Shown: positions 1 to 9,202, counted from the stretch's first letter. The stretch: 64,000 bases of DNA from Dysgonomonas sp. UBA7710 (GCF_002482385.1 NZ_DLFW01000018.1:1-64000); one strand, 5' to 3'. A program made the numbers and translations. Notes: generated by a model not told the origin, from the sequence alone.

Positions 1-240
1 CCCGTCCGTGAAGCATACGGCGCTTGCTGACGCGTATTTATTCATCAAAGGGCTTGGCTTACTAAGGCGTCAGCGGATGCGCATTAGTGACGCAGGCGGG
101 CACCTGTCCGGTGCAGTCGGCGTGGAAAGGGACTGGGCGATAGCCCGTTTGTCACTTTCAGCCGGCAAACCGTTGACAGGTCGCCGAGGAACGGAGCGCT
201 AGCCTTTTGGTTCGTTTTGGGCAATGCCAAAATGAACATT
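1..240. repeat. GC-rich repeat-like edge segment ending in a hairpin
   Basis: This stretch is clearly richer in G+C than the neighbouring intergenic DNA and contains recurring GACGC/GCGTC words. It ends in an inverted repeat: GTTCGTTTTGG at 210-220 and CCAAAATGAAC at 227-237, with a 6-nt loop and one G-T pair. An open frame at 8-202 gives a 64-residue low-complexity arginine-rich product that resembles no family I know, so I do not call a gene. The composition recalls the GC-rich insert at 58262-58369. It may be the end of a repeat element, or the 3' part of a feature beyond the window. Confidence 0.35.
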
Positions 241-609
241 CAAACGCAACGAAGTGTAGTCGATAATAATCCAACTTTTTTATCCTACAATAATCACTTC
301 AACTACTGATTGCTATAAGTAGTATAAAAATAAGCTTAATTGCCGAAACAAATAAGCTGCTTGTGATGTTTCCTAAAAGGTATGAAGTTGTATATTTCGG
401 TAAAAAGAAGTCTTATTTATTAAAAAAAACAAAAATAGTTCTAATACATGCTTTTATTTTGTTTCTTTGCAGCGAATTTGGGTGCGTTGTGCCCGCATGT
501 AAGGACTGTTTCGAAATGAGGGCTATTTATACAGCATCATTTAATAATAACTGAGTTGTTACATGCAAAATAACAAATAGGTCTGTGACCTTTAATTGTC
601 TCTGTACAG
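241..609. other. Non-coding stretch upstream of ftsX
   Basis: AT-rich DNA between the edge repeat and ftsX. A 63-codon open frame at 363-554 has no recognisable domain and is probably chance. The segment must hold the ftsX promoter; the TTTCTTTG at about 462-469 is one base off the Bacteroidetes -7 box, but the assignment is weak. I see no RNA gene here. Confidence 0.4.
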
Positions 610-1488
610 ATGTCTGATAAACGGCAACCTAGAACAATATCTTTATTTACTTCAGGAGTAATATCTACTATAAGTATCACTCTTGTGCTTTTTTTATTGG
701 GGCTGACGATATTAGTAGCCTTCACCGGAAAAGGCCTGGCAGCATATTTTAAAGAAAATATGGGTATGTCCATCGAATTGACCGGAAATATGGATGCAAC
801 TGCTATTCAGAAAACAAAGGAGAAAATAGAAGCTAATCCTTATGTTAAATCAACGACTTACATAAGTAAAGAGGAGGTAAAGAAGCAACTGGTAGATGAT
901 TTGGGCGGAGATCCCGAAGAAGTGTTAGGCTATGATCCCTCCCGGAGTTATTTCGATGTGTTCATCAAATCGGAGTATGTAAATACAGACAGTATAAAAA
1001 AAGTTGAAGCCAGCTTTAAGGATTTCAAATTGACCAAAGGTCTGTCTTTTAAAGAGGAAGATATTGCATTGGCTAATCAAAATCTCTCGAAAGTAGGCTC
1101 TATCCTTCTCATACTGGCTGTTATACTTATTCTTATATCTTTTACATTAATAAGGAATACAATACAATTAAATATATATTCGAAACGTTTCTTAATTAAT
1201 ACAATGCAACTCGTTGGAGCAACGAATGGTTTTATCAGGCGTCCGTTTATAATGAGCACGGTTGTTTCGGGTATAATAGCTGCTATCGTGGCTAATGTGG
1301 CCATAACCGGGGTTATATATTACTTTACGAATGAGTATCCCGAACTGATATCGATTGTAACCATGACAGAATTGTTAATTGTATATGGGCTTGTATTGAT
1401 TTTGGGGATATTAATTACCGTTCTTGCTACCATATCTGCAGTGAACAGGTACTTAAGAATGACAACAAATAAACTTTATCACGTCTAA
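610..1488 (+). CDS. ftsX: Cell division ABC-type permease FtsX
   Basis: The 292-residue protein has the FtsX layout: a short cytoplasmic N-terminus, TM1 at about 20-40, an extracytoplasmic domain to about 160, then three TMs (about 162-184, 213-238, 252-277). The MQLVGATNGFIRRPF segment at about 199-213 is the conserved FtsX signature. FtsX pairs with the ATPase FtsE and couples septum assembly to activation of cell-wall hydrolases. ftsE is not beside it, which is usual in Bacteroidales. The ATG at 610 is chosen because a normal N-terminus follows at once; there is no Shine-Dalgarno sequence, as expected. It heads a close-packed run of plus-strand genes (ftsX, 1493-1750, uppP, truB). Confidence 0.93.
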   Translation: MSDKRQPRTISLFTSGVISTISITLVLFLLGLTILVAFTGKGLAAYFKENMGMSIELTGNMDATAIQKTKEKIEANPYVKSTTYISKEEVKKQLVDDLGGDPEEVLGYDPSRSYFDVFIKSEYVNTDSIKKVEASFKDFKLTKGLSFKEEDIALANQNLSKVGSILLILAVILILISFTLIRNTIQLNIYSKRFLINTMQLVGATNGFIRRPFIMSTVVSGIIAAIVANVAITGVIYYFTNEYPELISIVTMTELLIVYGLVLILGILITVLATISAVNRYLRMTTNKLYHV

Positions 1489-1492
1489 AAAT

Positions 1493-1750
1493 ATGGATAA
1501 GAAAGATTTTGCATTTGGCAAACAGAATTACATCATTTGTGCAGTATCTGTCGTTCTCATCATTGTAGGATTTATATTGATGACAGGGCCTGCATCGAGT
1601 GTTGAAGGAGGTTTTGAACCGGATATTTTCAGTACAAGGAGAATTGTTGTAGCGCCGATGATTTGTTTTGCAGGCTTTCTGCTCATGATTGTGGGTATTC
1701 TATATCCTCGTAAGAAAGAATTAACAGACGAGAAGAAAGAGCGCAACTAA
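1493..1750 (+). CDS. Small two-TM membrane protein, DUF3098-type
   Basis: The 85-residue protein has two hydrophobic helices, about 13-32 and 52-72, joined by a loop containing EGGFEPDIFSTRRIVVAP. It ends in a charged, lysine/glutamate-rich tail. Length, topology and the position between ftsX and uppP match the DUF3098 proteins found in this order in Bacteroidetes. Its molecular function is unknown. The start lies 4 nt after the ftsX stop, so co-transcription and perhaps translational coupling are likely. A role in envelope or division biology is inference from neighbours only. Confidence 0.75.
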   Translation: MDKKDFAFGKQNYIICAVSVVLIIVGFILMTGPASSVEGGFEPDIFSTRRIVVAPMICFAGFLLMIVGILYPRKKELTDEKKERN

Positions 1751-1770
1751 TCACAAAACTATAATTTATA

Positions 1771-2622
1771 ATGAGCATTATTGAAGCAATTATTATTGCT
1801 ATTGTGGAGGGCCTGACCGAATTTCTTCCTGTGTCTTCTACCGGACATATGATTATTGCCCAGAGTCTTCTGGGTGTTGAGAGTAACGAATTTGTAAAAG
1901 CTTTTACCGTAATTATCCAGTTTGGAGCCATCTTGTCGGTAATTGTATTATATTGGAAGCGTTTTTTTCGTTTCAGGGAAGTTCCCGTATCTGAGAATAC
2001 TGGCTTATTGAAATATGTTTTATATAAATATGAGTTCTACTGGAAACTGTTGATGGGATTCATCCCGGCTGCCATCTTAGGATTCATTTTCAATGATATG
2101 ATAGACGAACTGCTGGAAAGTGTATTGGTTGTATCCATTATGCTTGTTTTGGGAGGTATCCTTATGCTGTTTGTGGATAAGTGGTTTAACCGTCCTGAAG
2201 AAGGCCGGCAGGAAATTACATATAAGAATGCCTTTGTAATAGGTTGTTATCAGTGTATAGCCATGATACCGGGTGTATCTCGTTCTATGGCTACTATTGT
2301 AGGGGGTATGAGCCGCGGGCTCAGTCGTAAGAATGCGGCCGAATTCTCATTCTTTCTGGCTGTTCCTACTATGGCTGCCGCAACAGGTTATAAATTGCTG
2401 AAGCTGATAATGTCCGATACCGGATTCGAATTATTAAAAGATAATATAGGAGTACTGGTTATCGGTAATGTGGTAGCATTCATAGTCGCATTACTGGCTA
2501 TCAAGTTCTTTATCGGTTTTGTAACTAAATATGGTTTTAAACTGTTTGGCTGGTATCGTATTATTATTGGTGGCATCCTGTTGGCTCTATTGCTTTCAGG
2601 ACATGAATTAACTATCATTTAA
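1771..2622 (+). CDS. uppP: Undecaprenyl-diphosphatase UppP (BacA)
   Basis: The enzyme dephosphorylates undecaprenyl pyrophosphate to regenerate the lipid carrier for peptidoglycan and surface glycans. The 283-residue polytopic membrane protein carries both family motifs: EGLTEFLPVSSTGH at 13-26 and PGVSRS at 167-172, with the essential Glu, His and Arg present. Its length is normal for the family. Its last base is the A of the truB ATG (one-base overlap at 2622), so the two genes are tightly coupled. It lies third in the ftsX run, giving a cell-envelope cluster followed by tRNA modification genes. Confidence 0.96.
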   Translation: MSIIEAIIIAIVEGLTEFLPVSSTGHMIIAQSLLGVESNEFVKAFTVIIQFGAILSVIVLYWKRFFRFREVPVSENTGLLKYVLYKYEFYWKLLMGFIPAAILGFIFNDMIDELLESVLVVSIMLVLGGILMLFVDKWFNRPEEGRQEITYKNAFVIGCYQCIAMIPGVSRSMATIVGGMSRGLSRKNAAEFSFFLAVPTMAAATGYKLLKLIMSDTGFELLKDNIGVLVIGNVVAFIVALLAIKFFIGFVTKYGFKLFGWYRIIIGGILLALLLSGHELTII

Positions 2623-3311
2623 TGGATTTTATTTCAGGAGAGGTCTTATACATAAACAAACCGCTTAATTGGACATCGTTTGATCTGGTACGGAAATTGC
2701 GGAATAAGCTTTGTCGGAGACTGGGCGTTAAGAAATTGAAAGTAGGTCATGCCGGAACGCTTGACCCGCTTGCTACAGGAGTAATGATTATCTGCACCGG
2801 GAAAAAAACCAAGCTGATAGAAACATTCCAGTATCAGACCAAAGAATATATTGCAACCATAAGATTAGGGGAAACAACTCCGTCTTTCGACTTAGAGACA
2901 GAAGTAGACGCAATATATCCAACGGAGCATATAACCAAAGAGTTGGTTAATCAGATATTGACACAGTTTATCGGAGAGATTCAGCAGGTACCCCCTACAT
3001 ATTCTGCCTGTAAGGTGGAGGGAAAAAGGGCTTATGAATTTGCACGCGAGGGGCAGGAGGTTGAATTAAAGCCTAAACTGCTGGCAATAGATGAAATTGA
3101 ACTTCTTGATTATACTATGCCTGAGATAAAGATCAGGGTAGTATGCAGCAAGGGTACATATATAAGGGCATTGGCAAGGGATATCGGTTTAGCATTAAAC
3201 ACCGGAGGGCATCTGACGGCATTGGAACGTACCCGGATAGGGGATATTACTCTCGACCTGTGTGTTGCAGGGGAACAGATAGAAGAAGTGGTGGACGCCC
3301 TTTTAGATTAG
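2622..3311 (+). CDS. truB: tRNA pseudouridine(55) synthase TruB
   Basis: TruB isomerises U55 in the T-arm of tRNA to pseudouridine. The 229-residue protein has the family motif VGHAGTLDPLATGV, with the catalytic Asp at residue 48, and the conserved KVEGKRAYEFAREG segment near 130. It also has SKGTYIRALARDIG near 180. It is slightly shorter than E. coli TruB because it lacks a long C-terminal extension, which is usual in Bacteroidetes. It overlaps uppP by one base. The queA gene, another tRNA modification gene, follows after 67 nt. Confidence 0.96.
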   Translation: MDFISGEVLYINKPLNWTSFDLVRKLRNKLCRRLGVKKLKVGHAGTLDPLATGVMIICTGKKTKLIETFQYQTKEYIATIRLGETTPSFDLETEVDAIYPTEHITKELVNQILTQFIGEIQQVPPTYSACKVEGKRAYEFAREGQEVELKPKLLAIDEIELLDYTMPEIKIRVVCSKGTYIRALARDIGLALNTGGHLTALERTRIGDITLDLCVAGEQIEEVVDALLD

Positions 3312-3378
3312 GATATCAGGATATATCCTTGTATGTTTGCAGATTATAATAGAAACTAAATTAATTTATATATAGAAT

Positions 3379-4428
3379 ATGAAACTTTCTCAATTCAAGT
3401 TTGATTTGCCTGAGGAATTGATAGCCTCTCATCCTGCAAAAAACAGGGATGAATCCCGTTTATTGGTTGTCAATCGCAAGACTGGAGAAGTTGAGCATAA
3501 GGTTTTTAAAGATATTATCGAATATTTCGATGATAAGGATGTATTTATCTTTAACGACACAAAGGTTTTTCCTGCCCGTTTATACGGGAATAAAGAAAAG
3601 ACCGGAGCTACTATCGAAGTGTTTTTACTTAGGGAACTGAATGAAGAATTTCACCTGTGGGATGTATTGGTAGATCCTGCTCGTAAAATCCGTATCGGGA
3701 ATAAACTATACTTTGGCGACGATGACTCAATGGTGGCCGAAGTTATTGATAATACAACTTCGCGAGGGCGTACACTCCGTTTCTTATATGACGGGCCTAG
3801 CGAAGAGTTTCGTAAGGCTCTTTATGCATTAGGTGAAACTCCTATACCTAAATATCTGAACAGAGGCGAAGAAGCTGAAGATAAAGACCGTTACCAGACT
3901 ATCTTTGCCAAGAATGAAGGAGCTGTGGTTGCTCCTGCTGCCGGACTGCATTTTAGCCGTGAACTGCTGAAGCGTATGGAAATCAAAGGTATTGATTTCG
4001 CTTATATAACATTACATTCAGGTTTGGGTAATTATCGGGATATCGATGTGGAAGACCTGACCAAGCATAAGATGGATTCGGAACAATTGCAGATTACCGA
4101 AGAAGCTATTATTCATGTAAACAGAGCAAAAGATGCGGGGCACCGTGTTTGTGCAGTGGGTACATCTGTAATGCGGGCAATAGAGACGATTGTTAGCACA
4201 GACGGGCATTTGAAAACCAATGAGGGCTGGACAAATAAATTCATATTCCCTCCATATGATTTTGGTATTGCCGACTCAATGGTAACCAACTTTCATCTGC
4301 CTCAATCGACGCTATTGATGATGACCGCCGCTTTCGGAGGATATGACCGTATTATGGATATATACGATATGGCAGTGAAAGAGAAGTACCGCTTCGGTAC
4401 ATATGGTGATGCAATGCTTATAATCTAA
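3379..4428 (+). CDS. queA: tRNA preQ1(34) S-adenosylmethionine ribosyltransferase-isomerase QueA
   Basis: QueA transfers and isomerises the ribosyl group of S-adenosylmethionine onto preQ1 at tRNA wobble position 34, giving epoxyqueuosine. The 349-residue protein begins MKLSQFKFDLPEELIASHPA, a textbook QueA N-terminus. It retains FNDTKVFPARLYG, AAGLHFS, the ITLHSGLGNYRDI segment and VTNFHLPQSTLLMM near the C-terminus. The length is typical. The folK start codon follows directly after its stop, so queA and folK are one transcription unit. No queuosine riboswitch is visible upstream. Confidence 0.96.
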   Translation: MKLSQFKFDLPEELIASHPAKNRDESRLLVVNRKTGEVEHKVFKDIIEYFDDKDVFIFNDTKVFPARLYGNKEKTGATIEVFLLRELNEEFHLWDVLVDPARKIRIGNKLYFGDDDSMVAEVIDNTTSRGRTLRFLYDGPSEEFRKALYALGETPIPKYLNRGEEAEDKDRYQTIFAKNEGAVVAPAAGLHFSRELLKRMEIKGIDFAYITLHSGLGNYRDIDVEDLTKHKMDSEQLQITEEAIIHVNRAKDAGHRVCAVGTSVMRAIETIVSTDGHLKTNEGWTNKFIFPPYDFGIADSMVTNFHLPQSTLLMMTAAFGGYDRIMDIYDMAVKEKYRFGTYGDAMLII

Positions 4429-4914
4429 ATGTTACTGGATAAAGAGATTCAGCATGATGTATTCTTGGGCCTGGGCTCCAATATGGGAGACAGGGGAGAG
4501 AACCTTAATCATGCGATAAACAGAATAGAAGAGCGGATTGGTGAAGTTATTACCACTTCCGCTTTTTACGTTACCGAACCGGTAGGCTTCGAATCGGAGA
4601 ACCGCTTCCTGAATGCCGTATGCGAAGTAAAGACCAGATTGCGGCCAATGGAGTTACTGCAACGGACTCAGGAAATCGAAAAAGAAATGGGACGTACAAC
4701 CAAGTCCGAGAACAGGGTTTATGCCGATAGGATAATAGATATCGACCTGTTATTGTTCGACGATAAAGTGTATGCTAATGAAAAACTTATCCTGCCGCAT
4801 CCACATTTACACGAGAGAGCCTTCGTCTTATTGCCTTTAGCAGAGATCGCAGGTGATTACATCCATCCTGTTTTACATAAGACAATCAATCAGCTCAAGA
4901 CCGAATTGGGTTAA
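4429..4914 (+). CDS. folK: Hydroxymethyldihydropterin pyrophosphokinase FolK
   Basis: FolK transfers pyrophosphate from ATP to 6-hydroxymethyl-7,8-dihydropterin in folate biosynthesis. The 161-residue protein shows the expected blocks: GLGSNMGDRGENL near 15-27, EKEMGRTTKSENRVYADR with the basic ATP-contacting residues, the metal-binding IDIDLLLFDD, and LPHPHLHERAFVLLPLAEI. It starts directly after the queA stop. Its stop codon overlaps the 3' end of the convergent GHL10 gene by 4 bases, with no separate terminator between them. Confidence 0.95.
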   Translation: MLLDKEIQHDVFLGLGSNMGDRGENLNHAINRIEERIGEVITTSAFYVTEPVGFESENRFLNAVCEVKTRLRPMELLQRTQEIEKEMGRTTKSENRVYADRIIDIDLLLFDDKVYANEKLILPHPHLHERAFVLLPLAEIAGDYIHPVLHKTINQLKTELG

Positions 4915-6362
4915 TGTTCTTCTTCGGAATGCACGAAGTATGCGGGGAACGACTGTACACTCTCGTTGTGATACCTGTCGGAGGCTGTAACAAAGTAGTG
5001 GAACCCGAATTCACCAACCGTTACCGGAAATGAATAGCTGTTGGTATGTAATCCCGTAACCAGTATGTTGAGGGAATTGTTTATATCTATTTCTTCTGTT
5101 GAAGAGGCGTATATATTGTAGGTATAAGTTTCGTTATTATCGGGTGCATCCCATTTTATATTAAGATAACCTTCATCTTTATACACCTGCGTAATAACCG
5201 GAGAGTTAGGGGATATATTATCCAGCCAGGTCAAAGGTGGTAATTTAGCGGGAGTAGGGTAGTAGGTCTGAATAGAATCTCTGATACCTTTCAGGTTGCT
5301 TAAAATATTTTCGGTACGGAAGTACGCTTGTCCTTTTATATTATTGTCCCGTGTATATTTCATCTGGTTCAGGATATCCTCTAACGACCAGTTTTGCTCA
5401 TCCATCTGATAAACGCCTAGTCCCGGCACAACAATCCGCCCGTTACTGTTTGCCACCCAATCGTCGAGAAATGGATAGAAACGGTGTTCTTTATAATACA
5501 TCATAGGGAATACAAGGTCATGTTTTCCGCTTTTCATCCAGTGACCCGCATCCTGAAAAACTGTTTCATAAGCTGTCCAGCCATCGTTTGGTGCTACGTG
5601 CTGTAATACCCGGTACCGTCCCAGAGGAGAGCTGCTTATCTGCACCCAGGGCTTAACTGCTTTCACATTGTCGTAAATATCTGTAACCAATTGGTTTATG
5701 TTGTCTCTGCGCCAGTCGTGCAAGCCTTTCCCATTACCATATTTTTTGAAGGTATCATCGTCGGGAAACTTCTGAGTATTGCTGGGATAGCGTATATAAT
5801 CGAAATGTATGCCGTCGACATCATAGTTCTTCACTATTTCGTCTACAATAGATGAGACTAACTGTTTTGACTCAGGTCTTCCGGGGTCCAGATACCATGT
5901 TCCGTTGACTTCTTTGTAATAATCGGGTTTATCTTTGACTACTGTCCCTCTCCGTCTTTTACCTTTTCCTGTATATTTCATCTTTGCTTTATCCATTGTA
6001 TAGGTCACAAGCCAGGCATGACATTCCATGCCTCTTTTGTGGCATTCCTCAATGGCGAAGGCCAATGGATCGAAACCTTCCGACTGATTAAAATAGGTAC
6101 TCAAAGGTTCTATTTTAGACCTGTAGAACACATAGCCTTGTGCCCGCGCTTGAAATAACACGACATTGAAATGTTCTTCTTGCAACTGGTCAAGTATATC
6201 TCTTAATTGTTTTTTCTGTGCTTCTACGCTGGTTCCTTGTTTAGGCCAGTCCAGTCCCCAGTTGGTAGTAAGCCATACGGCCCTTACTTCAGTGGAGGGT
6301 ACTTGTGTAAAGATCGATAATGGAAATAAGAAGAATATGGAGAGTAATCTGAATAATTTCAT
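4911..6362 (-). CDS. Secreted glycosidase-like protein, GHL10/DUF187, with C-terminal FN3-like domain
   Basis: The 483-residue protein begins with a cleavable signal peptide (MKLFRLLSIFFLFPLSIFTQ). The following (beta/alpha)8-type domain has EVRAVWLTTNWGLDWP, the YVFYRSKIEPLS segment and DGIHFDYIRYPS, all typical of the glycosyl hydrolase-like 10 family (formerly DUF187). Residues from about 390 resemble a fibronectin type III domain. Related enzymes act on peptidoglycan-derived or other glycans, but the substrate here cannot be read from sequence. The start lies 3 nt after the tldE stop, so the two genes form an operon. Its 3' end overlaps folK by 4 bases tail to tail. Confidence 0.85.
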   Translation of the reverse strand: MKLFRLLSIFFLFPLSIFTQVPSTEVRAVWLTTNWGLDWPKQGTSVEAQKKQLRDILDQLQEEHFNVVLFQARAQGYVFYRSKIEPLSTYFNQSEGFDPLAFAIEECHKRGMECHAWLVTYTMDKAKMKYTGKGKRRRGTVVKDKPDYYKEVNGTWYLDPGRPESKQLVSSIVDEIVKNYDVDGIHFDYIRYPSNTQKFPDDDTFKKYGNGKGLHDWRRDNINQLVTDIYDNVKAVKPWVQISSSPLGRYRVLQHVAPNDGWTAYETVFQDAGHWMKSGKHDLVFPMMYYKEHRFYPFLDDWVANSNGRIVVPGLGVYQMDEQNWSLEDILNQMKYTRDNNIKGQAYFRTENILSNLKGIRDSIQTYYPTPAKLPPLTWLDNISPNSPVITQVYKDEGYLNIKWDAPDNNETYTYNIYASSTEEIDINNSLNILVTGLHTNSYSFPVTVGEFGFHYFVTASDRYHNESVQSFPAYFVHSEEEH

Positions 6363-6365
6363 GCT

Positions 6366-7685
6366 TTATAATCCGCTAAAATTTACATCGCTGAATAAAA
6401 GAGATGGTAACCGCCATGGCGAACTTTCACGCGGGTCATTCCCTACTTCTGCAAGATTTTTCCATAGAACAAGTATATTGCCTGTAATGTTCATCTCGTT
6501 TACCGGAGTAGTTGCTATTCCGCCTTCGATAAGGAAGCCCTCTATACCAAACGAAAAGTCGCCTGTTGTAGGGTTACTGTTGCCGCCGTTGAAGCCTGTT
6601 ATCCAGACACCTTTTTGTACAGATCGTAATATTTCATCAGAATTTCGACTGCCCGGGGTAGTTTGTATAATGGATGGTGAAGCTATTGTAGGCTCTATAT
6701 CCATTTTTAGCGAGTTGTATGTATCTATGAAGTATGTTTGTAATATGCCTTTGTCTATAATGACACGTTCTTTGGTAGCAACACCTTCACCATCAAACCA
6801 TCTGGCACCGAACGCACGGGCAAGATGGGGGGTATCTGTGATAGTCAGCTTGTCGGATGTGATCTGCTGTCCCAGTTTGTCTAACAGGAACGAATTCTTT
6901 TGTTGCAATGCTGTTCCGTACATTGCACCCATTATTGGGGAAAACAAACGTGATGCAGTGGTGTTGTCGAGCAGCATATCGTATCTGCCCGATTTAATTT
7001 TTTGCTGGCCTATTTTCCGCAAAGCCCGTTCGAGAGCTATCTTCCCTATTCCGGTCTTTTTCAGATCATCCCAGTAAACAGAACTGTCGAACCAATACGA
7101 TTCGGCCCGTGCATCGCCGTCTGTTTTCAGGGCTACTTCTATTGTCAGGTTGAAGGCCGAGTCTATGCTTTCCGCTTCAAATCCGTTACTGGCAATCATG
7201 TATTCGGCGCCTACCCCATCATCGTAAGATGAAGTGATGGAAATAATGCGCTTATCCGATCCGTATATTTCTTCAACCGCTTGCCGGGTGATATCCAGTT
7301 TCTTATCGGTACTGATATTATCAAAGGAGTTATCATATAAGTCCAGCCCCCTGCTATCACCTTTATAATACCTGTCAGAATTTGGAAGTTGACGGAAAGT
7401 ATCCTTAGCCAGATATTTGGTAGATATGATTCCTTCTTTGATGAATGTTTCCAGCCCTGCCTTTTCTATGCGGTTGGTAGAAAATGTACCATATTTGCCA
7501 TTAACAAATAGCTCTATATACAATTTGTTCTCGGAACTTTGATGCAACTTGTCCAGTTGTGTATTGCGGTATTCAAACGAATTATTATTTGCCGTGATAA
7601 TCGAAACCCGGGCAGCCTGGCATCCGTTTTGCAAAGCAAGTTGCATAGCCCATTGCGCAGTATCTTTATGTTGTTCAGTAATCAT
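6366..7685 (-). CDS. tldE: TldE/PmbA-type subunit of the TldD-TldE metalloprotease
   Basis: The protein belongs to the TldD/PmbA family. It has the modular N-terminal sandwich domain and the family end segment (VNEMNITGNILVLWKNLAEVGND). It lacks the HExxxH zinc site seen in its partner at 27155-28585, which marks it as the TldE (PmbA) subunit. TldD-TldE heterodimers degrade unfolded or modified peptides and mature some bacteriocins. I prefer the start at 7685 (MITEQHKDTAQWAM, 439 aa), which matches family N-termini; an in-frame ATG at 7715 adds 10 residues. It is followed within 3 nt by the GHL10 gene. The tldD partner is not adjacent but is 19 kb away in this window. Confidence 0.87.
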   Translation of the reverse strand: MITEQHKDTAQWAMQLALQNGCQAARVSIITANNNSFEYRNTQLDKLHQSSENKLYIELFVNGKYGTFSTNRIEKAGLETFIKEGIISTKYLAKDTFRQLPNSDRYYKGDSRGLDLYDNSFDNISTDKKLDITRQAVEEIYGSDKRIISITSSYDDGVGAEYMIASNGFEAESIDSAFNLTIEVALKTDGDARAESYWFDSSVYWDDLKKTGIGKIALERALRKIGQQKIKSGRYDMLLDNTTASRLFSPIMGAMYGTALQQKNSFLLDKLGQQITSDKLTITDTPHLARAFGARWFDGEGVATKERVIIDKGILQTYFIDTYNSLKMDIEPTIASPSIIQTTPGSRNSDEILRSVQKGVWITGFNGGNSNPTTGDFSFGIEGFLIEGGIATTPVNEMNITGNILVLWKNLAEVGNDPRESSPWRLPSLLFSDVNFSGL

Positions 7686-7776
7686 ATTGTAATGTTTTCG
7701 CATGCAAAAATACACAGAATAAGAGAAAGCAATTAATAATTAAGAATGAAAAATTAATAATTGGCTTGTCAGTTAT

Positions 7777-8100
7777 CAGTTAACAATTAGAACTTCTTTA
7801 TACTTTTTACTCAATACTTACTATTTTGAAAAGGTAACAAAGGTAACAATAAAATCAGTTAGCAGTTAACAGTCATCAGTCAACAACTTGCATCTCGTAT
7901 CCCGTTTACTTGTAACTATTTTCAAAAAAGTAACAAAGGTAACACTTTTTTCAGTGAATAGTTAACAACTGGTATCCCGTGTCTTGTCTACTTGTAACTA
8001 CTCCAAAAAAAGTAACAAAGGTTACAGCTTTTACGCATTTTAATTATTGAATCCTTAAACATTAAATTTTTAAATCCTAAATCCAATACTTCAAAGAACT
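7777..8100. repeat. 324-bp intergenic repeat, copy A
   Basis: This AT-rich unit is built from repeated words: several forms of AGTAACAAAGGTAACA, runs of AGTTAACAGT, and the phrase TACTTGTAACTA. Its last part reads ATTGAATCCTTAAACATT. The reverse complement of 31102-31425 aligns to it end to end without gaps, with about seven mismatches by eye. Partial relatives lie at 11480-11620 and 58190-58480. It fills most of the tldE-coaA gap (7686-8204) and contains no gene. Function unknown; near-identity of distant copies suggests recent copying or gene conversion. Confidence 0.8.
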
Positions 8101-8169
8101 CCAAAGCCATAAGCTTTACCTATAGATAAAATACTCATGTTATAATAACTCATAACTTGTAAGTTTTTC

Positions 8170-8177
8170 TACCTTTG
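8170..8177 (+). promoter_or_regulatory. Bacteroidetes -7 promoter box for coaA
   Basis: TACCTTTG matches the -7 consensus TAnnTTTG of the Bacteroidetes primary sigma factor and lies 27 nt before the coaA start. I see no clear -33 TTTG at the usual spacing. Confidence 0.6.
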
Positions 8178-8204
8178 TAGCATTCTTATTCTAAAAATGA
8201 AAGA

Positions 8205-9146
8205 ATGGAAACATTTCCTTCGAGTCCTTACATTCAGTTTTCCCGTAATCAATGGGCTGCTCTTCGCGACTCGGAACCTATGACGCTCACATACGAAGAG
8301 TTATTGACCCTGCAAGGTATCGACTACGAGCTTTCTATTGATGAAGTAGAAGATATTTACCTTCCCCTTTCCCGTTTATTAAGTTATTACTTCAATGCAC
8401 GCACCAGTCGCCAGTCGGTATTGACAAAGTTCCTCAATCAAAAATCGATGAAAGTACCTTTCATCGTTGGTATTGCAGGTAGTGTGTCGGTGGGTAAAAG
8501 CACCACAGCACGTGTATTACAGGCGTTACTTAGCCGCTGGAAAGAAAATACCCGTGTATCTCTGATAACCACTGATGGATTTCTATATCCGAATGCGATA
8601 TTGGAAGAAAAGGGTATCATGCTCAAAAAAGGGTTTCCCCAATCATATGATATCAAGACATTATTGAAGTTCGTTACGGATCTGAAGGCAGGGAAAAGAA
8701 ATATAAGGGTACCCAAATATTCGCATCTCATTTATGATATTATCCCGAACGAGTATCAGGTTATAGACCAGCCGGACATACTTATATTGGAAGGCCTGAA
8801 TGTATTGCAGAGCGGGATGGACTATCCGAATGAGAAACCCCGCATATTTGTTTCCGATTTTGTCGATTTTTCCATATATGTAGATGCCGATGAGCAGAAA
8901 CTGGAAGAGTGGTATATCTCTCGTTTTATGAAGTTCAGGAAAGGGGCATTTACGAATCCTGATTCGTATTTTCACAGCTTTGCCAAACTGGCTGACAAGA
9001 ACGCGGTCAACACAGCAAAAACCATCTGGAGGGAAATAAACCGCAAAAATCTGCGTAAAAACATCCTCCCTACCAGAGAACGTGCCAGTTTGATACTACA
9101 TAAGGGAGAAGGGCATGCCGTGGATTATGTGAGGCTAAGAAAATAG
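8205..9146 (+). CDS. coaA: Type I pantothenate kinase CoaA
   Basis: CoaA phosphorylates pantothenate, the first and usually controlling step of coenzyme A synthesis, and is normally feedback-inhibited by CoA. The 313-residue protein has the family N-terminus (SPYIQFSRNQWAALR), a P-loop GSVSVGKS at 92-99, and ITTDGFLYPN. It also has the KGFPQSYD and LEGLNVLQ segments, and ends near RLRK. It has its own -7 promoter box and a bidirectional terminator shared with the convergent ino1 gene. Length and motifs are those of the prokaryotic type I enzyme. Confidence 0.96.
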   Translation: METFPSSPYIQFSRNQWAALRDSEPMTLTYEELLTLQGIDYELSIDEVEDIYLPLSRLLSYYFNARTSRQSVLTKFLNQKSMKVPFIVGIAGSVSVGKSTTARVLQALLSRWKENTRVSLITTDGFLYPNAILEEKGIMLKKGFPQSYDIKTLLKFVTDLKAGKRNIRVPKYSHLIYDIIPNEYQVIDQPDILILEGLNVLQSGMDYPNEKPRIFVSDFVDFSIYVDADEQKLEEWYISRFMKFRKGAFTNPDSYFHSFAKLADKNAVNTAKTIWREINRKNLRKNILPTRERASLILHKGEGHAVDYVRLRK

Positions 9147-9174
9147 ATTATCATTATAGGGTTAATACATAAAA

Positions 9175-9202
9175 AAGGAGACACCGGTATCGGTGCCTCC
9201 TT
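9175..9202. terminator. Bidirectional terminator between coaA and ino1
   Basis: Arms AAGGAGACACCG (9175-9186) and CGGTGCCTCCTT (9191-9202) form a 12-bp stem with one mismatch and a GTAT loop. It is preceded by an A run and followed by a T-rich stretch, so it can work for both convergent genes. Confidence 0.85.

Noticed and set aside
8..202. 64-codon open frame in the GC-rich edge
   Set aside because: Low-complexity, arginine-rich product from repeat-like sequence, with no promoter or family support.
363..554. 63-codon open frame upstream of ftsX
   Set aside because: No recognisable features and an implausible composition; the region is better read as ftsX upstream DNA.
6166..7077. 303-codon open frame on the plus strand
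   Set aside because: It lies antisense to the well-supported tldE and GHL10 genes, has no family features and uses their reverse codons.
7777..8100. CRISPR array
   Set aside because: The repeated words vary in length and spacing, there are no unique spacers of constant size and no cas genes in the window.
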